Below, piece after piece: positions 34,858-43,254 of a stretch of 64,000 nt of DNA (position 1 is the first letter of the stretch; the number at the start of each line of letters is the position of its first letter). Source of the DNA: Pseudomonadota bacterium. GTDB lineage: Bacteria; Pseudomonadota; Gammaproteobacteria; DASZBR01. Position numbers and translations under genes: made by a program. A model generated the notes under the pieces. It ran no database searches and was not told the origin of the DNA. It worked only from the letters and a program-made list of their open reading frames with translations. The stretch lies in the NCBI GenBank assembly GCA_021777765.1, contig JAJYDF010000015.1, forward strand, positions 1 through 64,000, in the 5' to 3' direction.

Positions 34858-36003
34858 TTAATAATACAATACGTCTACTTTAGCTATTACATTCATATCA
34901 TTTACATTTTCTCTTAACTCTGTGATTAAGTCTTGAGCATGATCCTTATTAATTAATAATCTCACTGGTAATCGTAATTCAACATAAATTTTACCTGCTA
35001 AATAATGCAAAACAATATTGTCATCACTGATTTCATCAATCAGATTTTGCCAACGACTTTTTAATAATTGTATTAATTCATCACGGCCAGGTAAATCATG
35101 CGGGGGTTCAAACATTTCTACCAACTCATCATCTTCTGCATCAACATGCACGGTAATATCTTTAATATCGGGAATTTCATGTAATAATTGTGCACGCACT
35201 TGTTCACCAATAAAATGTCCTTCTGAAACACTTAAACGCGGCGCAACTAAAATATGAACATCTAGAAAAATTAAATTATTGATGGTACGCGTACGTAATT
35301 GATGCAATGCACGCACTCGTGGCACTTTATTTATGGCTGATTTAATTAAATTGACTGTTTTATCATCCACACCCATATCGACTAATTCACAAATACTAGA
35401 CCAAGCAATCTTTGTGCCTAATTTTATTACCATTAATCCAACTATTATCGCCGCAATTGCATCTAAAATGGGATAACCTAAAATTGCGCAAGCAACACCA
35501 AAAAATACTACTAATGATGCAGCAACATCACTGCGGCAATGCCATGCGTTTGCACTTAATAAACTCGATTGAATTTGTTTTGCGATTCGTAATGAATAAT
35601 GAAATAAACCTTCATTGATAATGGCAGAAATTGCTGCAATAACTAATACATAGGTATTCGGCGTAGGCGTCGGTTTATGCGCCCACACATGCTCACCCGC
35701 ATTAATAATAATTCCTATGCCTGCCAAAATGAGAATTAAAGCTAAAGCTAATGTTGCAGCTGTTTCAATTCTACCGTGTCCATAGGGATGATTGTGATCA
35801 GCTTGTTGATGCGCATAATGTGCGGCAAATAACACCATCACATCAATTAATAAATCGGCTGCAGAGTGAACACCATCAGCAATTAAAGCATGTGAATGAC
35901 CTAAAATGCCAAATATTAATTTGATAATGGCTAAAAATGTGGTGGCAATTGCAATAATTGTGGTGATACGTACTGCTAATTGCGCATTAGTAAGTTCTCG
36001 CAT
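34858..36003 (-). CDS. Cation diffusion facilitator (FieF/YiiP-like) metal efflux protein
   Basis: 381 residues. Six membrane helices span about 10-220. Metal-site residues appear in helix 2 ('ADGVHSAADLLIDV', HxxxD) and helix 5 ('NAWHCRSDVAAS'), as in Zn2+/Fe2+/Cd2+ proton antiporters of the inner membrane. The cytosolic C-terminal domain contains 'HQLRTRTINNLIFLDVHI' and 'ITVHVDAEDDE'. It is about 80 residues longer than FieF owing to an added alpha/beta-like tail after residue 300. It is 15 bp after rpiA, so probably in one unit with it. Metal specificity cannot be read from sequence alone. Confidence 0.92.
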   Translation of the reverse strand: MRELTNAQLAVRITTIIAIATTFLAIIKLIFGILGHSHALIADGVHSAADLLIDVMVLFAAHYAHQQADHNHPYGHGRIETAATLALALILILAGIGIIINAGEHVWAHKPTPTPNTYVLVIAAISAIINEGLFHYSLRIAKQIQSSLLSANAWHCRSDVAASLVVFFGVACAILGYPILDAIAAIIVGLMVIKLGTKIAWSSICELVDMGVDDKTVNLIKSAINKVPRVRALHQLRTRTINNLIFLDVHILVAPRLSVSEGHFIGEQVRAQLLHEIPDIKDITVHVDAEDDELVEMFEPPHDLPGRDELIQLLKSRWQNLIDEISDDNIVLHYLAGKIYVELRLPVRLLINKDHAQDLITELRENVNDMNVIAKVDVLYY

Positions 36004-36018
36004 GCCATTTAACCTAAT

Positions 36019-36681
36019 TTATTTTCGTAATACTGTGGAAACACCATTATCTCCAGCAATTAATAATACATCTGCGGTGCGATGTGCAAATAAGCCATGA
36101 CAAACTACACCAACAATATTATTTAATTTCTCTTCTAATTTTATCGGATCTGTTAAATCCAAATTAAGTACATCTAAAATGACCATGCCATTATCAGTGA
36201 CAAATCCTTGTCGATAGGTTGGAAAACCACCCATTTTAACAATTTGTCGCGCTACATAACTTCTTGCCATTGGGATCACTTCAATAGGAACTGGTTTATT
36301 TCCGAAAACCCTCACTTGCTTACTCACATCGGCGATACAAACAAATTGATCAGATGCTGTAGCAATAATTTTTTCGCGCGTCATAGCGCCGCCGCCACCT
36401 TTTATTAATTGAAAAAGTGGATTGATTTCATCAGCGCCATCAACATAAACAGGTATTTTATCAACCGTATTTAAATCCATTACACGTATGCCAACCGCTT
36501 TTAATTGTTCTGCTGTTGCAACAGAACTGGCTACTGCACCTTCAATTTTATTTTTAATCGTAGCTAGCGCATCAATAAAAAACTTAACCGTTGAGCCTGT
36601 ACCAACACCAACAATAGTATCTGATTTAATATAATTTATTGCTGCTTGCGCTGCTGCTTTTTTAAAATTATCGCTACTCAT
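36019..36681 (-). CDS. rpiA: Ribose-5-phosphate isomerase A
   Basis: 220 residues from ATG 36681, chosen for GAGGGAGC just upstream; the longer frame adds 16 residues without support. It converts ribose-5-phosphate and ribulose-5-phosphate in the pentose phosphate pathway. Family words are all present: '[16 protein letters not shown]', 'VDGADEINP', '[12 protein letters not shown]', 'EVIPMARS' and '[11 protein letters not shown]'. Length is normal. It is transcribed with the cation-efflux gene and lies divergent from kdsB across about 100 bp. Confidence 0.97.
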   Translation of the reverse strand: MSSDNFKKAAAQAAINYIKSDTIVGVGTGSTVKFFIDALATIKNKIEGAVASSVATAEQLKAVGIRVMDLNTVDKIPVYVDGADEINPLFQLIKGGGGAMTREKIIATASDQFVCIADVSKQVRVFGNKPVPIEVIPMARSYVARQIVKMGGFPTYRQGFVTDNGMVILDVLNLDLTDPIKLEEKLNNIVGVVCHGLFAHRTADVLLIAGDNGVSTVLRK

Positions 36682-36784
36682 GCCTGCTCCCTCTACGATT
36701 AAATTGATAATTATCTTATACTGATTCATTTTTATATAGTTATTTTTACCCGCCCCTTAAATGCATTTATTACAGGCCCATATT

Positions 36785-37528
36785 ATGAAAATACTTTGCG
36801 TTATACCTAGCCGTATGGCTTCTACCCGCTTAGCACGTAAACCAGTCGCTCTGATTCAAGGCAAACCCATGATTCAACGGGTTTACGAAGGTGCCATAGC
36901 ATGTCCTGATATTCATCGCGTTGTTGTCGCTACAGATAACGATGAAATAGCCAATATCATCAGCAAAATGGGTGGTCATGTTGAAATGACTGATCCAGAA
37001 ATTAAAACGGGTTCTGATAGGGCGGCGGTGGTAGCGGAAAGATATCCAGATATGGACGTCATCATCAATTTACAAGGCGATCAACCTTTTATTAAACCCG
37101 ATATGCTATCTGAATTAATCAATCCTTATTTAATAGGCGAAAGACCTGAAATGACCACTGTAGCTTGCCCCTTAGATTTTAGTGTGGATTACACTGATCC
37201 TAATGCCGTAAAAGTCCTACTAGATAAGCATCATAATGCGATATATTTTTCTCGCTCACCAATCCCACATTTCCGCAATAATGATTTTAGTCGCGCTAAG
37301 CAAACACCTGTTTATTATCACATCGGTTTATATGCTTATCGCCGCGATTTTCTGAAAATCTATACAGATTTACCGCAAACACCTTGCGAAGTAGCAGAAT
37401 CGTTAGAGCAGCTGCGTGTGATAGAAAATGGCTATAAAATTCGTGTTTGTTTAACAAAACATAAAATTCTAGAAATTAATACGCCGGAAGAATTATTAAG
37501 AGCACAAACCGAACCGCTCTCCGTTTAA
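36785..37528 (+). CDS. kdsB: 3-deoxy-manno-octulosonate cytidylyltransferase
   Basis: 247 residues from ATG 36785; the ATG eight codons upstream has no better signal. It makes CMP-Kdo for the lipopolysaccharide inner core, so the organism should have LPS. Visible words are 'VIPSRMASTRLARKP', 'VVATDNDEI', 'GSDRAA', 'INLQGDQPF', 'FSRSPIPH' and 'HIGLYAYR'. Length is normal. A strong terminator follows 10 bp after the stop, shared with the convergent small RNA. Confidence 0.97.
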   Translation: MKILCVIPSRMASTRLARKPVALIQGKPMIQRVYEGAIACPDIHRVVVATDNDEIANIISKMGGHVEMTDPEIKTGSDRAAVVAERYPDMDVIINLQGDQPFIKPDMLSELINPYLIGERPEMTTVACPLDFSVDYTDPNAVKVLLDKHHNAIYFSRSPIPHFRNNDFSRAKQTPVYYHIGLYAYRRDFLKIYTDLPQTPCEVAESLEQLRVIENGYKIRVCLTKHKILEINTPEELLRAQTEPLSV

Positions 37529-37538
37529 AATACACAAT

Positions 37539-37567
37539 AAAAAAGCCCTCTAATAAGAGGGCTTTTT
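37539..37567. terminator. Bidirectional intrinsic terminator
   Basis: AAAAAAGCCCTCT-AATA-AGAGGGCTTTTT forms a stem flanked by A and T runs on both sides. It can end kdsB on the plus strand and the small RNA on the minus strand. Confidence 0.9.
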
Positions 37568-37568
37568 A

Positions 37569-37742
37569 AAGTGTTTTCACAGACATGTGCTCGAGAACAT
37601 TGTCAAACATCAAGTGGATATCTCAGCAAGTACATCAGGCTTTCTACTGGCATGCCTTGTAGACGTGCTCACAGTAAGTGCGATTCGATCTCCTAAAAAT
37701 TACTAAAACAGTTCAGGGTAGAAATGCCTGTCGAAAACACTC
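37569..37742 (-). ncRNA. Structured small RNA, probable 6S RNA (ssrS)
   Basis: A near-consensus promoter starts transcription at about 37742. The first bases AGTGTTTTC-G-ACAGGCAT pair with the last bases ATGTCTGTGAAAACACT to make a 17-bp closing stem with one bulge. A second helix GAAC-TGT/ACA-AT-GTTC lies inside, then an open AU-rich region and an apical hairpin (CTAC...GTAG around GGCATGCC). The terminator follows immediately. A 174-base rod with a long closing stem, central bubble and apical stem is the plan of 6S RNA, which binds sigma-70 polymerase in stationary phase. I do not see a diagnostic conserved 6S sequence, so the family call is tentative, while the existence of an RNA gene is well supported. 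Confidence 0.6.
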
Positions 37743-37748
37743 AACTAG

Positions 37749-37776
37749 AGTATAGCTCTGAACATAAAATTGGCAA
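37749..37776 (-). promoter_or_regulatory. Sigma-70 promoter of the small RNA
   Basis: Minus strand TTGCCA (37776-37771), a 16-base spacer and TATACT (37754-37749) predict a start at about 37742, exactly where the closing stem of the RNA begins. Confidence 0.75.
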
Positions 37777-37947
37777 ATTTTAATCAAGATAATTAAATAA
37801 ATATTTTTTAAAAAAAATGACATAAAAAATTTGCAAAATTGAAAATTCAATATCTAATCATAATTTGAATTATTCAGAAATTATTACTTATAATCGCAAA
37901 TGGGTTTTAATTTTTTTGTTTAATTGTATTATTGCAATTTATTTTAA

Positions 37948-37999
37948 CTACCCTCTTCTACCGATGGTACTTCCCCCACAAGTGAGAGAAGGAAAAAAA
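37948..37999. repeat. REP-like palindromic repeat, diverged copy 4
   Basis: CTACCCTCTTCTACCGATGG followed by ACTTCCCCCACAAGTGAGAGAAGG and a run of A follows the layout of the copies at 3515 and 6679 with decayed hairpin arms. It lies upstream of psd. Confidence 0.55.
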
Positions 38000-38096
38000 T
38001 GTTATTTTTTCGTAGGAAGTTATCGCTAAATAAGTAGCCGTAATTAAAAAATATGTATAAACTATGTGTTTCATTTGCAATCTATGACGATAAAAT

Positions 38097-38966
38097 ATGA
38101 ATTCATGTGAACAGTTACAAGTTATTTCGCAATATTTAATTCCACAACACGGATTATCACGTATTGTGGGCGCCATTATTAAATCACGTCGTGAGAAATT
38201 CAAAAATTATTTAATTGATTTCTTTATTAATCGCTACAAGATTGATATGAGTGATGCAATAGAAAATAATCCACACGCATATCCTGATTTTAATAGTTTT
38301 TTTACAAGAAAATTGCGCTCTGAGACACGTCCAATTATTGGTGGTGAAAATACTATTGCCTGCCCAGTTGATGGCATTATTAGCGAATTCGGCACTATAA
38401 ATGATAACACTATAATCCAAGCTAAAAACCATAATTACACCATCGATAATTTATTAGGTGGTTTAAAAGAAGAATCTGCAGCATTTATCAATGGTAAATT
38501 TGCCACCTTTTATTTAGCGCCTAAAGATTATCATCGTGTTCATGCGCCTTTCGCAGGTAAATTACGAAAAATAATATATGTTCCAGGAAAATTATTTTCG
38601 GTTAATTTATGTACGGCTGATCGAGTTCCTAATTTATTTGCACGAAATGAACGCGCCATCTGTATCTTCGATACAGCCGCCGGACCACTCGCAGTGATAT
38701 TAGTTGGCGCTATGATAGTGGCAAGTATTCATACTGTTTGGACTGGTGCAATTACGCCAGCGACAAAAAAACAATTGCAAGCGTGGAATTATACCGATAA
38801 TGATTCACACTTTTTACTAGAAAAAGGCGCTGAAATGGGACATTTTCAATTAGGTTCTACTGTTATTGTTTTATTTAGCCCTAATAGTATCGATTGGACA
38901 AAGGAGTTACAAAAAAATCAAACCGTTAAAATGGGACAATTAATCGGAGAAAAAAAATCAAATTAG
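38097..38966 (+). CDS. psd: Phosphatidylserine decarboxylase proenzyme
   Basis: 289 residues. It makes phosphatidylethanolamine from phosphatidylserine at the inner membrane. The self-cleavage motif LGST (252-255) is present; cutting between G253 and S254 would create the pyruvoyl cofactor on the small C-terminal chain. Other family words are 'YPDFNSFFTRKLR', 'CPVDGIISEFG', 'YLAPKDYHRVHAP' and 'NLFARNERAICIF'. The length matches the gammaproteobacterial enzyme. No Shine-Dalgarno of note precedes the ATG, but the N-terminal alignment supports this start. Confidence 0.96.
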   Translation: MNSCEQLQVISQYLIPQHGLSRIVGAIIKSRREKFKNYLIDFFINRYKIDMSDAIENNPHAYPDFNSFFTRKLRSETRPIIGGENTIACPVDGIISEFGTINDNTIIQAKNHNYTIDNLLGGLKEESAAFINGKFATFYLAPKDYHRVHAPFAGKLRKIIYVPGKLFSVNLCTADRVPNLFARNERAICIFDTAAGPLAVILVGAMIVASIHTVWTGAITPATKKQLQAWNYTDNDSHFLLEKGAEMGHFQLGSTVIVLFSPNSIDWTKELQKNQTVKMGQLIGEKKSN

Positions 38967-39098
38967 GGAATACAGAATAATAACATGGATGCCATTTTAA
39001 AAATTATTTTATAAAAGCATGGTATTTTCCTTATTGCCGATCTCCCCAATACGAGAATAAAACACAGTACGGAAATACCTAAACTATGAGGTATTTTT

Positions 39099-40235
39099 AT
39101 GCGTCAATATAATTTTATTATTTATTTATTCACTGCTTTACTGTTTTCTCAGTCTGTTTTAGCACAATCCATAGCTAATATTTCTGCAGTCCAACCCACT
39201 GCAAATATGAATGTTAATCAAACTAATTCCAATACTGGCCCTGATCAAATTGTGCAACAATATGTCACGCCATGGATGTCACAAAATCAAATCCCAGGTG
39301 TTGCGGTTGCTATCTATTATCAAGGACAAGATCATTATTACAATTTTGGGGTTGCTGATACCTCAACCAACCAAGCCGTCACGCAAAATACCATTTTTGA
39401 ATTGGCGTCAGTAACTAAATCATTTACTGCTACATTATTAGGCATTTGTGTTGAGCAAGGAAAATGTCAGTTAAATGATCCCGTTACTCACTATTTACCT
39501 GCGTTTTCAAAAAATACCACTGCAGCAATTAGTCATGTAACATTACAAGAATTAGCAACGCACACCGCCAGTTTTCCAAGAATGTCTCAAGATTTTGGTG
39601 TGATCGATCCTGCAGCAGCGAATGCTGATTCACAATTAATGTCGCAATTAGCACAATGGCAGCCCAGTATTCCTATCGGCACTCAATATCAATATTCAAA
39701 TATAGGTTTTGGTTTATTAGGTGAAGCCGTAGCAAATGCTTTAGATACAAATTATAGTGACGCGGTTAATCAATATATTTTTCAACCATTAAATATGTCT
39801 AGTAGTTTTGTCAATGTGCCAAATGATCAACAAAATCGTTATGCGCAAGGTTATAATGAACAAGGTAATCCTGCTCCACATTATGATACATCCGCGTGGC
39901 CAGGCGGTGGTGGATTACGATCAACCTCAGCAGATATGCTGCAATATTTAAAGGCAAATATGGGCGTTTTAAATATTTCACCACAATTGTCAGCCGCAAT
40001 GAATTTAACGGAGCAAGGCTATTTTAATGTGAATCCTCATTTTACCCAAGGATTGGCATGGCAATTGAAAGACATCCGAAATTTAAATGTCATCAATAAA
40101 AATGGAGAAAATCAGGGTTTCAATACCTATGTTGCTATGGTACCGCAACAAAAAATTGCTATTGTGGTTTTAGCGAATAAACGCGGTGTAAAACCAAATA
40201 AAATAGCGAACCAAATATTACATGCATTGGCATAA
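39099..40235 (+). CDS. Secreted serine beta-lactamase-fold hydrolase, paralogue 1
   Basis: 378 residues. A Sec signal peptide (about 1-22, ending 'SVLAQS') leads to a class C beta-lactamase/penicillin-binding-like fold. The active-site SxxK is S104-V-T-K107 in 'ELASVTKSFTATLLG'. The YxN motif is in 'YQYSNIGFGLLG', and 'INKNGENQGF' stands in the place of KTG. It is probably periplasmic. It could be an AmpC-like beta-lactamase, a D-ala peptidase or an esterase; 'TAWPGGGGLRSTSADM'-type words are common to the broad family. GAGG lies 7 bases before the ATG. A close paralogue follows, and a truncated MITE-like repeat lies between. Confidence 0.88.
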   Translation: MRQYNFIIYLFTALLFSQSVLAQSIANISAVQPTANMNVNQTNSNTGPDQIVQQYVTPWMSQNQIPGVAVAIYYQGQDHYYNFGVADTSTNQAVTQNTIFELASVTKSFTATLLGICVEQGKCQLNDPVTHYLPAFSKNTTAAISHVTLQELATHTASFPRMSQDFGVIDPAAANADSQLMSQLAQWQPSIPIGTQYQYSNIGFGLLGEAVANALDTNYSDAVNQYIFQPLNMSSSFVNVPNDQQNRYAQGYNEQGNPAPHYDTSAWPGGGGLRSTSADMLQYLKANMGVLNISPQLSAAMNLTEQGYFNVNPHFTQGLAWQLKDIRNLNVINKNGENQGFNTYVAMVPQQKIAIVVLANKRGVKPNKIANQILHALA

Positions 40236-40270
40236 TTTTCATAAATGACAAAAATCAATTAAAAACATAA

Positions 40271-40392
40271 ACGGAATCCAGGAATGAATTAAATTATTTC
40301 CCGGGTTCCGCCAGAAGTACTAAATATTTTTTCACAAGATAATAATTAAATTGAAATTAATTGCATTTTGATTTGGCTTCACCCAGGCTACG
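40271..40392. repeat. MITE-like repeat, copy 2 (left end missing)
   Basis: The inner inverted repeat ACGGAATCCAGGAA/TTCCCGGGTTCCG and the right end GGCTTCACCCAGGCTAC are present. The left GTAGCC end is not found. It lies between the two beta-lactamase-fold paralogues. Confidence 0.7.
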
Positions 40393-40455
40393 ACTTCCAG
40401 ACATTTTTATCAAATTTACATTTAATGGAATTATCATAATTTAAGGAGGCGATTG

Positions 40456-41541
40456 ATGAAAAATTATCTTTGTTATTTCAGTATATTTTTATGTATTTTA
40501 TTTAATCAATCTACATTTGCGCAGAATACAATTAACAATAATCCTCAACAATTAATTCAATCACAAATATCTCAGTGGATGGCGGAATATCAAATACCCG
40601 GTGTTGCAGTGGGATTATATTATCAGGGCCATGATTATTATTATAATTTTGGTGTAGCTGATAAATCGACTAATGCTCCTACGACGAATAATACCATTTT
40701 CGAATTAGCATCCGTGGGAAAAACTTTAACGTCAACTTTATTAGGCCTCTGTGTAGAACAAAAAAAATGCCACCTAAATGATTCTGTTAATCGATATATC
40801 CCACAATTTGCGCAAGATCCTGGTGCCGCCATTAATCAAGTCACATTACAACAATTAGCAACACATACCTCTGGGTTACCTCGTGCAGCAATAGATTTAG
40901 GTGTGGCCGATTTACAAGCAAGCAATGCCAATGAGGTTTTAATCCAACAATTAAAATTATGGCAACCGGATTATCCAGTAGGAACTCAATATTCCTATTC
41001 TAATATTGGTTTTGCTTTGTTAGGCAAAGCGGTTACGCAAGCATTAGGTGTTGATTATATATCAGCTTACTCACAATATATTTTTAAACCATTACAAATG
41101 AATAGTAGTTATGTGAATGTGCCAAATGATCAATTGGAACGTTTTGCACAAGGTTATAATAAAAAAGGCAATCCATCTGCACATTATCCACCTTCACCTT
41201 GGCCGGGTGGCGGAAGTATCAGTTCTACCTCAGCTGATATGCTGCAATTTCTCAAAGCACAATTAGGTGTCACACAAAATGGTTCGCCCGATTTAATCAA
41301 TGCAATGCAGTTAACACAACAAGGGTACTTTCCATTAAATCCCCATTTAACAGAAGGATTAGCATGGCAAAGATTGATTAAAAATAATTTATTGATCATA
41401 CGTAAAAACGGTATGAATAAAGGATTTAATACCTATGTTGCTTTGGCGCCACAACATAAAATTGCGATTGTTATTTTAGCCAATAAACGGGGTGTCAAAC
41501 CAGGTAAAATTGCAAATCTGATTTTGCAAGAATTATCGTAA
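40456..41541 (+). CDS. Secreted serine beta-lactamase-fold hydrolase, paralogue 2
   Basis: 361 residues from ATG 40456, which has AGGAGG 6 bases upstream; a TTG codon just before is not needed. It has a Sec signal peptide (about 1-22). The SxxK motif is S-V-G-K in 'ELASVGKTLTSTLLG', YxN in 'YSYSNIGFALLG', and 'IRKNGMNKGF' near the C-terminus. It matches paralogue 1 along its whole length, without the extra 20-residue linker after the signal peptide. The pair is a tandem duplication. The substrate is unknown; a beta-lactam or cell-wall peptide is possible. Confidence 0.88.
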   Translation: MKNYLCYFSIFLCILFNQSTFAQNTINNNPQQLIQSQISQWMAEYQIPGVAVGLYYQGHDYYYNFGVADKSTNAPTTNNTIFELASVGKTLTSTLLGLCVEQKKCHLNDSVNRYIPQFAQDPGAAINQVTLQQLATHTSGLPRAAIDLGVADLQASNANEVLIQQLKLWQPDYPVGTQYSYSNIGFALLGKAVTQALGVDYISAYSQYIFKPLQMNSSYVNVPNDQLERFAQGYNKKGNPSAHYPPSPWPGGGSISSTSADMLQFLKAQLGVTQNGSPDLINAMQLTQQGYFPLNPHLTEGLAWQRLIKNNLLIIRKNGMNKGFNTYVALAPQHKIAIVILANKRGVKPGKIANLILQELS

Positions 41542-41548
41542 ATAAAAT

Positions 41549-41740
41549 GTAGCCTGGGTAGAGCAATTGATAACATTGTTTATATTTCATAATTCCCATT
41601 TTCCAATCACTAAGAATTTATAACTCGGCGAAACCTGGGAATGAATGTTCCCGGATTCTGCCTTAGGTAAAAGTATTCTGAAGTTACTTTCAAATATCAG
41701 AGCTTATTTCAATTTTCTCATTTGCTGCATCCAAGCTACA
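41549..41740. repeat. MITE-like repeat, copy 3 (complete, diverged)
   Basis: TGTAGCCTGGGTAGAGCAA (41549-41567) mirrors TTGCTGCATCCAAGCTACA (41722-41740). The inner pair GGCGAAACCTGGGAA/TTCCCGGATTCTGCC lies at 41627-41662. The length, 192 bp, matches copy 1. It begins 8 bp after paralogue 2. Confidence 0.8.
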
Positions 41741-41896
41741 TAGTCTATATTTCCCAGTGCTTCATTGCAGCAAATTATAAAAACAATTTAAATTATTTCG
41801 ATCAAAAATCTCCTATTTTACCGATAAAATAAGCAATTTTGTGCCATACTTTAAATATAAAAATAGATTATTTAATTGATAGTAAGGAGAAGTGAA

Positions 41897-42178
41897 ATGA
41901 CAGCAGAAAATCATAAATTAAGCGTATGCAGGCTTGGCTTCGCATTAGGATTAACATGGGCAATTTCAATGTTAATAGTTGGTTTAACAGCATGGCTATT
42001 TTCATATGGAACAGCAATGGTAACTTTAATGGGATCAATTTATATCGGTTTTAAACCAACATTATTGGGCAGTTTTATAGGCGCAGGATTAGGATTTGTT
42101 GACGGCTTTATTGGCGGCGTTCTAATTGCTTGGTTTTATAACTTATGTGGATGTTGTTGCTGTAAAAAAGAGGCTTAA
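41897..42178 (+). CDS. Small holin-like two-helix membrane protein
   Basis: 93 residues from ATG 41897, with AAGGAG 8 bases upstream; the frame extends seven codons further up without support. Two hydrophobic segments (about 15-40 and 55-82) flank 'SIYIGFKPTLLGSFIGAG', a stretch I recall in small proteins annotated as bacteriophage holin-like and found widely in bacteria without prophages. The C-terminus is CGCCCCKKE, a cysteine cluster. It is not near other phage genes here, so a true lysis role is doubtful. Inner-membrane location is likely. Confidence 0.75.
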   Translation: MTAENHKLSVCRLGFALGLTWAISMLIVGLTAWLFSYGTAMVTLMGSIYIGFKPTLLGSFIGAGLGFVDGFIGGVLIAWFYNLCGCCCCKKEA

Positions 42179-42185
42179 TTGTTAA

Positions 42186-43169
42186 TTAGCTTATACGCAA
42201 AGAAACTTCACCAATGGAAAAATGTTGTATTTTTCCTTGGTTATCTTCCAACATAATACAGCCAGATTGATTAATTCCTCTGGCGATCCCACTTAATTTT
42301 TCTGAAACAGTATGTAATGTAATTTTTTTCCCACAAGCAATATCATATTTTTGCCACTGTGAAATAAATGGTGCTAATCCGTGTTGTTCAAATTGCGCAA
42401 TGACTAATAAAAGATTATTCAAAATTAATCCTGCCAATTGATTTCGTTTCACTTCACCTGACACTATATGTTTAATATCAACCCACGGTTGATCAATTTT
42501 ATCTTTAATAACATTAGACATACGCACATTTAAGCCTACGCCTATTACCGTATTTAATATTTCAGTCACTTCACCACGTGTTTCCACTAAAATGCCGCAA
42601 AGTTTTTTATTTTGCCATAAAATATCATTAGGCCATTTTAATCCTAAATCACCTTTGATGCCGTATTGATGTAAAGCATTTATCACAGCGATAGCTATTA
42701 CCAAACTCAGTCCAGCAAGCTGTGATAAATCTTTATCAAATTGCCATAATAATGACAGGTAAATATTAGTACCAAATGGTGAATACCAAATTCTGCCACG
42801 GCGTCCTTTTCCCGCCGTTTGTTTTTCTGCTAAACAAGCATGAACAATATAGGGCTGTTTTTCTTTGAGGGATTGTAATAAATGATCATTTGTAGAAGGC
42901 AATGAATCAAATATCTCTAATTTTTGTAATAATTCACGACTTTGAGGTTCTAAATACTTTACTATTTTTCTTTTATCTAATAATTCTAATCCATCGGGAA
43001 TTCGATAGCCTTTGTTAGTAATAGATTCAATATCTATGCCATATTCATTTAATGATTTAATTAATTTCCAAATTGCAGCACGCGTTAAACCCAACGCATT
43101 TCCCAATTCTTCTCCAGAATGAAATTCACCATCAGAAAGTTGTTGGATGAGATAATTAATTTTATTCAC
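42186..43169 (-). CDS. birA: Biotin-protein ligase and biotin operon repressor BirA
   Basis: About 327 residues from a GTG start at 43169 with AAGG upstream; the longer frame adds 14 poorly supported residues. An N-terminal winged helix-turn-helix ('GNALGLTRAAIWKLIKSL') precedes the ligase core with 'TAGKGRRGRIWYSP' (biotinyl-AMP loop), 'LKWPNDILWQNKKLCGILVE' and the C-terminal SH3-like cap. It attaches biotin to the carboxylase carrier and, as biotinyl-AMP complex, should repress the bio operon. A matching operator is visible upstream of bioB 2.5 kb away. Having the DNA-binding domain makes it a class II BirA. Confidence 0.95.
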   Translation of the reverse strand: MNKINYLIQQLSDGEFHSGEELGNALGLTRAAIWKLIKSLNEYGIDIESITNKGYRIPDGLELLDKRKIVKYLEPQSRELLQKLEIFDSLPSTNDHLLQSLKEKQPYIVHACLAEKQTAGKGRRGRIWYSPFGTNIYLSLLWQFDKDLSQLAGLSLVIAIAVINALHQYGIKGDLGLKWPNDILWQNKKLCGILVETRGEVTEILNTVIGVGLNVRMSNVIKDKIDQPWVDIKHIVSGEVKRNQLAGLILNNLLLVIAQFEQHGLAPFISQWQKYDIACGKKITLHTVSEKLSGIARGINQSGCIMLEDNQGKIQHFSIGEVSLRIS

Positions 43170-43254
43170 ATTTTTACCTTCATTGTGAGTTGCCGCAAAA
43201 ATACCGATCAATATCTATACTTAATATAAAAAGATCATTGTGGAGTATATCATT

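Noticed and set aside
41897..42178. Reading the holin-like gene as evidence of a prophage
   Set aside because: No other phage structural or lysis genes are near, and this small protein type is common in non-phage contexts.
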